The notes under the pieces: model-generated
What the model was told of the DNA's origin: nothing
Seen by the model: only the letters and a program-made list of their open reading frames with translations
Database searches by the model: none
Made by a program: the position numbers and the translations under genes
From: Saprospiraceae bacterium
Lineage (GTDB): Bacteria; Bacteroidota; Bacteroidia; Chitinophagales; Saprospiraceae
DNA length: 6,069 nucleotides
Direction of reading: 5' to 3'
Assembly (NCBI GenBank): GCA_007134625.1
Contig: SLKL01000133.1
Span: forward strand, 1 to 6,069
Shown: positions 1-3,951 of the stretch, piece by piece
Layout: each line of letters begins with the position of its first letter
Numbering within the stretch: the stretch's first letter is position 1

Positions 1-830
1 CTGATGTTCCAATACCGGTGTTGACCATCAAAAGAATGTGCAGAGGGTCCAAGCCCTAGATAGGGGACTCCCTTCCAGTAAGAACTGTTGTGGATAGCCC
101 TCCAATTCGGTTTTGCAAAATTCGAGATCTCATAGTGTTCATACCCATGTTTTTGAGCGTAGTCCATCAAAAAATCGAACTGTTCACTTGTATCTGTTTC
201 GTCGAGCGGCTTTTCCATTCCTTTTTTTATGCGGTGAGCCAGCAGCGTTTTGGGTTCTACCGTCAGCGCATAAGCAGAGAAATGAACAATACCGTAGTTT
301 CTTATTTTTTCGAGATCTTTCTCAAATTCCGGAAGGGGACGACCGGGAACTCCGTATATGAGGTCAACAGTTAGCTTTTCAAAACCGTGCTTCTGTGCAT
401 TTTCTATAGCTTGTACTGCCTGATTGGAATTGTGTGAGCGGTTCATCCATTGAAGAATTTTTTCGTTAAAAGACTGAATACCTATGCTTAGGCGATCAAT
501 GGGTGTTTCACTTAAGTCTTTGATGTAGGCTTCAGTCAAGTCATCAGGATTCGCTTCTAGGCTGACTTCCAGAAGGTGATTCAAATCATAATATTCGCTC
601 AACTTTTCAAAAATACTTAATAGTTCGCTTTTGCTTAAAACGGAAGGTGTACCCCCTCCAAAGTAAATGGATTGAATTTTTTTCTCATTCAAAAAATCCT
701 TTCTGAGTTCAATTTCTTTCAAGAGGCTTTGCAAAAACTCATTTTTTCTATCCAGATTGGTAGAAAAATGGAAATTGCAATAGGTACAAGCCTTTCTGCA
801 AAAGGGTATGTGGATGTAAATTCCTGCCAT
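1..830 (-). CDS. hemW: HemW, radical SAM heme chaperone (C-terminus beyond the window)
   Basis: HemW is a cytoplasmic radical-SAM protein of the HemN-like family that binds heme and is thought to deliver it to haemoproteins. It was formerly annotated as oxygen-independent coproporphyrinogen III oxidase. The start ATG is at 828-830 and gives MAGIYIHIPFC, the usual Bacteroidota HemW start. The 4Fe-4S motif CxxxCxxC uses C11, C15 and C18. It is followed by N19-F20, so the extra cysteine of true HemN (CxxxCxxCxC) is absent, which favours HemW. Other landmarks are GGGTPS at 58-63, EANPDD at 92-97, RLSIGIQSF at 113-121, DLIYGVPG at 156-163, HFSAYALTVEPKT at 183-195, YEISNFA at 233-239, the HemW-type HNxxYW at 247-252 and GLGPSAHSF at 259-267. 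There are 276 codons in the window; the family is usually about 370-400 residues, so about 100 C-terminal residues are missing. The frame is intact. It lies 39 bases downstream of the large GLUG gene and probably has its own promoter. Confidence 0.95.
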   Translation of the reverse strand, partial: MAGIYIHIPFCRKACTYCNFHFSTNLDRKNEFLQSLLKEIELRKDFLNEKKIQSIYFGGGTPSVLSKSELLSIFEKLSEYYDLNHLLEVSLEANPDDLTEAYIKDLSETPIDRLSIGIQSFNEKILQWMNRSHNSNQAVQAIENAQKHGFEKLTVDLIYGVPGRPLPEFEKDLEKIRNYGIVHFSAYALTVEPKTLLAHRIKKGMEKPLDETDTSEQFDFLMDYAQKHGYEHYEISNFAKPNWRAIHNSSYWKGVPYLGLGPSAHSFDGQHRYWNI

Positions 831-842
831 TTTTTCAGAAAG

Positions 843-869
843 CAAATATAGTTGAAATTAGCGTCCCAA
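843..869 (-). promoter_or_regulatory. Candidate Bacteroidota promoter for hemW
   Basis: Read on the minus strand, the 39-base spacer contains TATATTTG (843-850), an exact match to the Bacteroidota -7 element TAnnTTTG. A TTG at 867-869 could serve as the -33 element. The spacer between them is 16 bases, slightly shorter than the 17-23 bases reported for Flavobacterium promoters. The TTG directly abuts the TAG stop of the upstream gene. Transcription from here would begin only about 5-10 bases before the hemW ATG, giving a very short leader. No terminator hairpin is visible in the spacer, so read-through from the GLUG gene is also possible. The assignment rests on motif matching alone. Confidence 0.45.
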
Positions 870-1091
870 CTATCTGATCACCTGAATGCTTTCATGTATC
901 CATTCACCTTCTGATTGAATAGACAGTAAGTAAGTCCCGACCGGCATTTCGGTGGTATTTATACTTACGGTATTGTTATTTACAGAAAAATGGTGGATTA
1001 ATTGGCCCGTGCTATTGTATAATCTAACTTCCTGAACATTTTGTTCTGCGTGAATATTCAGTTGTTCACTTACCGGATTGGGGTAAATTTT
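870..1091 (-). other. T9SS type A C-terminal sorting domain of paralogue A
   Basis: Residues 846-918 have the hallmarks of the Por secretion tail: KIYPNPVSEQLNI at the front, the mid-domain VRLYNSTGQLIHHF (the usual V-x-L-Y-[ND]-x-x-G-[QK] pattern), then MPVGTYLLSI (P-x-G-x-Y) and a terminal strand ending IQVIR. In this family the domain directs passage through the type IX outer-membrane translocon and is then cleaved, with the passenger often attached to A-LPS. The T9SS genes themselves are not in the window. Confidence 0.93.
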
Positions 1092-3626
1092 AACGGTTGT
1101 TCCCGCCAAATCCCTTACAGGTGTGGACTCATCAAAAACAGCGGTTAGGATGATATTCTCAGCGGGCATTACAAATTGATAAGTCTCCTCCTCGCTTAAT
1201 ACATTTCCTTGATTATCCACCCAATTGATAAACTCAAAATTCTCGTTGGCTTCTGCGGTTAAAGTGACTTCATCGCCCTCATCAAAATAGCCTTCACCGC
1301 TTGCCTCACCCATTATGTCATCATTGACACCAAGCAATACAAAGTAAAACCCTTCATCATCTTCACTTCTGAAAAAAGGTAAGCCATCATTGATTTCACC
1401 GGTAAAATCATGTCTCCAGATGTTATTGAAGTCCCAGTCAACATAGACATCAGTGCCATAGCGATAGGTCATATCTTCAAGAGGTAAGCCCTCCGGATTT
1501 TCAGGATCAAAATCGGACATTGGACTTAATGAAAAATAGGAGTTGATGATTTCGCTATTGTTAATTTCAGAAACGAGATTGTTAAGTCCGGTATTTGTTT
1601 CTAAGGTTGAGTAAGTGTTGATAATTTCTGTATCATCAGCACTTCCTGCAATGCCACTTGAACCAATAGGAGCTAATCCTCTGGTGTAAGAATTTTCTAT
1701 TTTACTATTACTTATTACAGCTGCTATACCTCCTGTTTGAGAAGCACCTGAATCGAAATTACCATTGAAAAAACATTTTTCAATTTCACTATTACTAATC
1801 ACTCCGAAAAGTCCACCTTCAATGCCTGAAGATGATATGGTGGCTGAACTCGAACTGTTGCTTATTCTTACTCCAATTGCACTGCCAATCAAACCTCCTA
1901 CAACATTATGCTCTCCCACAGTTCCCGAAGAAAAAATGCTATCAATTGTAATTAAATCGTTGTTGTTCGTAAATCTTCCAATAACACCTCCTACATTATC
2001 CCATCCGCTTACTTGGCCTTCATTTATTAAAAGCCTGAATCCGTTATTACTATTTCCTGTAAAAAGCCCAATTATTCCTCCAATTTCATATCCTTCTCCC
2101 TCTTGAGCCGCGTTACCTGTAATATTTCCGTGATTCCTTGCATTTGAAATATCCGCCAAACCAAATTGCCAGCCTACAACTCCACCAACCCGATCAATAC
2201 CGGTGACGCTGCCAAAATTTTCTACATTAGAGATAGTGGTTGTCCGGTTGTTCCCTGAGATAACACCTACTATGCCACCTGCTTCGTTCTGTAAAGTTTC
2301 GACGGTTCCGGTAAAGGATACTGAATCCAGTGAAGAGCCGTCAATAACACCAACTATCCCACCGGCTCGATTATTGGAGGTAACTTCTGCGGAAGAATTA
2401 CTGCTGATAATAGATGATCCATTACTAAGTGATCCTACTAATCCACCGATACCCTGACTACCTCGTATAGTTCCACTTGAGCTCGCATTGATGATTTCTG
2501 TATCCTGACCTATAAATCCAACAATACCACCATTAAAGACTCCGCTTCCTTCAGTGCCGACAGTTCCAGCATAAATGCAATCGACAATAATACTTCTATT
2601 AGAAATTCCAACGATTCCACCACCACCACCTCCGGTAGAATTTACGTCCATAGTGGAATTAGAATTAATAACATTACCATTTGCCATATTTCCAATAATT
2701 CCACCTCCGGTACCCAGACATTCCAGATATCCTTCAGAAAAACAATTAATCAGGCTTCCATTAAGCATAATACCTGCCACTCCCCCCAGTTCTCTTTCCC
2801 CGGAGATCACTTCACCCGAAAATGTACACGATTCTACGATTGATCGGTTTATTTCACCTACTACCCCTCCTGACTCTCCTCCTTCACTGTTAATATCCAT
2901 AACTACATTCACTTCAAACATATATCCATCATTCAATCTGCCCACAGCACCACCAATAGTTTCATCGCCATTTAGAGTACCACTTACTGAACTGTTCCTT
3001 ACCTCTCCATCTGCAATTGCTCCAATAATGCCTCCGGCATGTCCATCAGCAGTCATGGTTACTTCAGCTGTACAATTTTGAATAATCAAAGAGTCTCCCT
3101 GACCGGCAATTCCTCCGCTGAAATTACCCAGATTAAACTCACCTGATACAGAAACTGAATCAATTAAAGTAGCATTGCCTTCGAGATTATTTCCCAATAA
3201 TCCGCCACTCCAATAAGCAGAGGAAACTGAGACATCAGTTAGATTCATGTTGATGAAGGTAGCATTTTGAGTACATCCAAATAAACCGCTAGGTATGCTG
3301 TCTGAACGATTAATAAACAGGCCCGATATTTCGAAATTACCCCCGTTAAATGACCCTGTAAAGGGTTCCCCTTCAAGTTCTTCATCACAACTTCCTATTG
3401 GATTCCAACCTGAGCCTTCCTGAAAATCCAGTGTGTCTAATGAGATGTCGCTAATCTGTAGAAAATGAGCATCAAGGTGCATGCGCACATTGTCCAGATG
3501 CACGGCATTGGCTACCAAATATGGGTCAGATTCAGTACCACTACCTCCGGCAAAATCATTTGCCTGTAAGAATGTAGGAATGAAAAAACAGAATATTAAG
3601 GGAATAAGTGGTAGAATTTTTTTCAT
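870..3626 (-). CDS. Secreted GLUG-repeat solenoid protein with T9SS type A sorting domain (paralogue A, complete)
   Basis: This is a complete 918-residue protein predicted to be exported by Sec and then by the type IX system to the cell surface or medium. Residues 1-22 form a signal peptide (two lysines, hydrophobic core, likely cleavage after FLQA). Residues 24-117 are the standard head of GLUG proteins: FAGGSGTESDPY, then SGWNPIG, FTGSFNGG and ISGLFINR, ending in SGLFGC. Residues 141-661 hold about 19 GLUG-like units (consensus GG[IVL][VIA]G) spaced mostly 27-31 residues apart, expected to form a right-handed beta-solenoid. Residues 731-751 (WDFNNIWRHDF, GEINDGLPFF) are the usual segment after such arrays. 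Residues 774-832 resemble the bacterial repeat/InlB B-repeat family, and 846-918 are the T9SS sorting domain with KIYPNP. No catalytic motif is seen, so an adhesive or structural surface role is inferred, not shown. The start is fixed by the signal peptide; the A-rich leader has no Shine-Dalgarno sequence. The protein is very acidic, with about 113 D/E against 5 K and about 22 R. Confidence 0.93.
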   Translation of the reverse strand: MKKILPLIPLIFCFFIPTFLQANDFAGGSGTESDPYLVANAVHLDNVRMHLDAHFLQISDISLDTLDFQEGSGWNPIGSCDEELEGEPFTGSFNGGNFEISGLFINRSDSIPSGLFGCTQNATFINMNLTDVSVSSAYWSGGLLGNNLEGNATLIDSVSVSGEFNLGNFSGGIAGQGDSLIIQNCTAEVTMTADGHAGGIIGAIADGEVRNSSVSGTLNGDETIGGAVGRLNDGYMFEVNVVMDINSEGGESGGVVGEINRSIVESCTFSGEVISGERELGGVAGIMLNGSLINCFSEGYLECLGTGGGIIGNMANGNVINSNSTMDVNSTGGGGGGIVGISNRSIIVDCIYAGTVGTEGSGVFNGGIVGFIGQDTEIINASSSGTIRGSQGIGGLVGSLSNGSSIISSNSSAEVTSNNRAGGIVGVIDGSSLDSVSFTGTVETLQNEAGGIVGVISGNNRTTTISNVENFGSVTGIDRVGGVVGWQFGLADISNARNHGNITGNAAQEGEGYEIGGIIGLFTGNSNNGFRLLINEGQVSGWDNVGGVIGRFTNNNDLITIDSIFSSGTVGEHNVVGGLIGSAIGVRISNSSSSATISSSGIEGGLFGVISNSEIEKCFFNGNFDSGASQTGGIAAVISNSKIENSYTRGLAPIGSSGIAGSADDTEIINTYSTLETNTGLNNLVSEINNSEIINSYFSLSPMSDFDPENPEGLPLEDMTYRYGTDVYVDWDFNNIWRHDFTGEINDGLPFFRSEDDEGFYFVLLGVNDDIMGEASGEGYFDEGDEVTLTAEANENFEFINWVDNQGNVLSEEETYQFVMPAENIILTAVFDESTPVRDLAGTTVKIYPNPVSEQLNIHAEQNVQEVRLYNSTGQLIHHFSVNNNTVSINTTEMPVGTYLLSIQSEGEWIHESIQVIR
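1131..1307 (-). other. Bacterial repeat (InlB B-repeat-like) domain of paralogue A
   Basis: Residues 774-832 match the pattern of the divergent InlB B-repeat/bacterial repeat family: G-x-G-x-Y-x-x-G-(D/E)-x-V-x-L-T-A at the front (GEGYFDEGDEVTLTAEA), then F-x-F-x-x-W (FEFINW), and the closing segment F-x-M-P-A-x-N-I-x-L-T-A-x-F (FVMPAENIILTAVF). These small beta domains usually act as spacers or stalk modules in surface proteins. There is a single copy, set between the solenoid and the sorting domain. The equivalent domain of paralogue B is at 3991-4167. Confidence 0.8.
1381..1436 (-). repeat. Conserved inter-paralogue block, copy in A
   Basis: These bases encode the WDFNNIWRHDF to GEINDGLP segment. 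By hand count they match 4241-4296 at 49 of 56 positions without gaps, the best nucleotide match I found between the two genes. The block is direct, about 2.86 kb from its partner, and could serve as a recombination point between the tandem genes. Confidence 0.7.
1644..3290 (-). repeat. GLUG repeat array of paralogue A (about 84-base period)
   Basis: After the SGLFG of the head (residues 113-117), GG[IVLA][VIAF]G motifs start at residues 141, 171, 198, 225, 253, 281, 308, 336, 366, 394, 422, 450, 481, 516, 546, 577, 604 and 632 (GGIAA). A last degenerate unit, SGIAG, lies near 657. Spacing is mostly 27-28 residues, with longer units of 30-35 around 450-577. A typical unit reads GG-I-V-G, a short turn, an I-x-N-[SC] strand, then S-G-x-[VI] and a turn. 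At DNA level the period is about 84 bases but the copies are diverged; only the glycine-rich motif is recognisable, appearing on the plus strand as ATNCCNCC-like strings. The fold is inferred from the GLUG family. Confidence 0.88.
2617..2630 (-). repeat. In-frame GGT microsatellite encoding polyglycine
   Basis: The plus strand reads CCA four times followed by CC; the coding strand is therefore a GGT/GGN tract. Together with the neighbouring GGA codons it encodes six consecutive glycines (residues 332-337) where other units have two or three. The tract is a multiple of three, so slippage would change glycine number without breaking the frame. Confidence 0.8.
3561..3626 (-). other. Sec signal peptide of paralogue A
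   Basis: The first 22 codons encode a short basic n-region (MKK), an uninterrupted hydrophobic core rich in I, L, F and P, and a likely signal peptidase I site after FLQA, followed by NDFAGG. No lipobox cysteine is placed for lipoprotein processing: C13 sits inside the hydrophobic core without the L-x-x-C context. This fits T9SS clients, which first cross the inner membrane by Sec. Confidence 0.85.
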
Positions 3627-3653
3627 GACTTTTTTAATTTATTGGTGCTTTTA

Positions 3654-3661
3654 CAAAAATA
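3654..3661 (-). promoter_or_regulatory. Candidate -7 element for paralogue A
   Basis: In the 103-base spacer the minus strand contains TATTTTTG, which fits the Bacteroidota -7 consensus TAnnTTTG. It ends 27 bases before the ATG at 3624-3626, so a leader of about 20 bases would result. The surroundings are strongly AT-rich. No clean TTTG or TTG lies at -33; only a weak TTTA lies about the right distance upstream. The A-rich stretch just before the ATG (AAATTAAAAAAGTC) has no Shine-Dalgarno sequence, which is common in this phylum. Confidence 0.4.
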
Positions 3662-3709
3662 TATAAAATATTCTTAAAAAGCTAAATCTGAACTGGTTAA
3701 TTTAAAAGT

Positions 3710-3734
3710 GATAAGGAGCCTGATTTCGCTTATC
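3710..3734 (-). terminator. Weak hairpin overlapping the stop codon of paralogue B
   Basis: On the minus strand GATAAG (3729-3734) can pair with CTTATC (3710-3715), giving a 6-base-pair stem with a 13-base loop. The first arm contains the TAA stop of the upstream gene. It is followed by AC and four Ts within an AT-rich run. The stem has only two G-C pairs and the T-tract is short, so this is a poor intrinsic terminator and may only attenuate transcription or be chance. Confidence 0.25.
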
Positions 3735-3951
3735 TAACAATCTGTATTTTTTTGTATTGCCATTTGTTACTGATATTAATGGCAAGTAAATAGGCTCCTT
3801 GGGACAGTAAATTAGTTTGAATTTTAAATTGGTTTCCTGTTTCTTCTAGGTGTCGGACAAGTTTTCCGTTGACCCCATATAGCTTTATTCCGGAAATATT
3901 TTTTTCTGAATTGATAAAAAGAAAATCAGATGTCGGATTGGGATAAATTTC
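3730..3951 (-). other. T9SS type A C-terminal sorting domain of paralogue B
   Basis: The last 73 residues start with LEIYPNPTSDFLFIN, continue with IKLYGVNGKLVRHL (the V-x-L-Y-x-x-x-G-K pattern of the family) and SQGAYLLAI, and finish with a lysine-rich strand ending KKIQIVR. It differs considerably in sequence from the domain of paralogue A while keeping the same length and key residues, so both copies appear to be under selection for secretion. Confidence 0.93.

Noticed and set aside
90..374. Plus-strand open frames of 94 and 82 codons
   Set aside because: They lie antisense inside hemW, whose minus-strand frame carries a full set of conserved radical-SAM/HemW motifs.
851..870. Inverted repeat GTTG-N12-CAAC in the hemW spacer
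   Set aside because: The stem is only four base pairs and no T-tract follows it, so it is not convincing as a terminator or operator.
1765..3081. Proline-rich open frames on the plus strand (1765-2106, 2203-2457, 2575-3081)
   Set aside because: They are antisense to the solenoid of paralogue A. Their recurring PTIPPA-like strings are simply the complement of the GGIVG codons, and they have no signal peptide, domain or promoter.
3481..3666. Plus-strand open frame crossing the 5' end of paralogue A
   Set aside because: It overlaps the signal peptide and GLUG head of a clearly real gene on the other strand, and its sequence resembles nothing I recognise.
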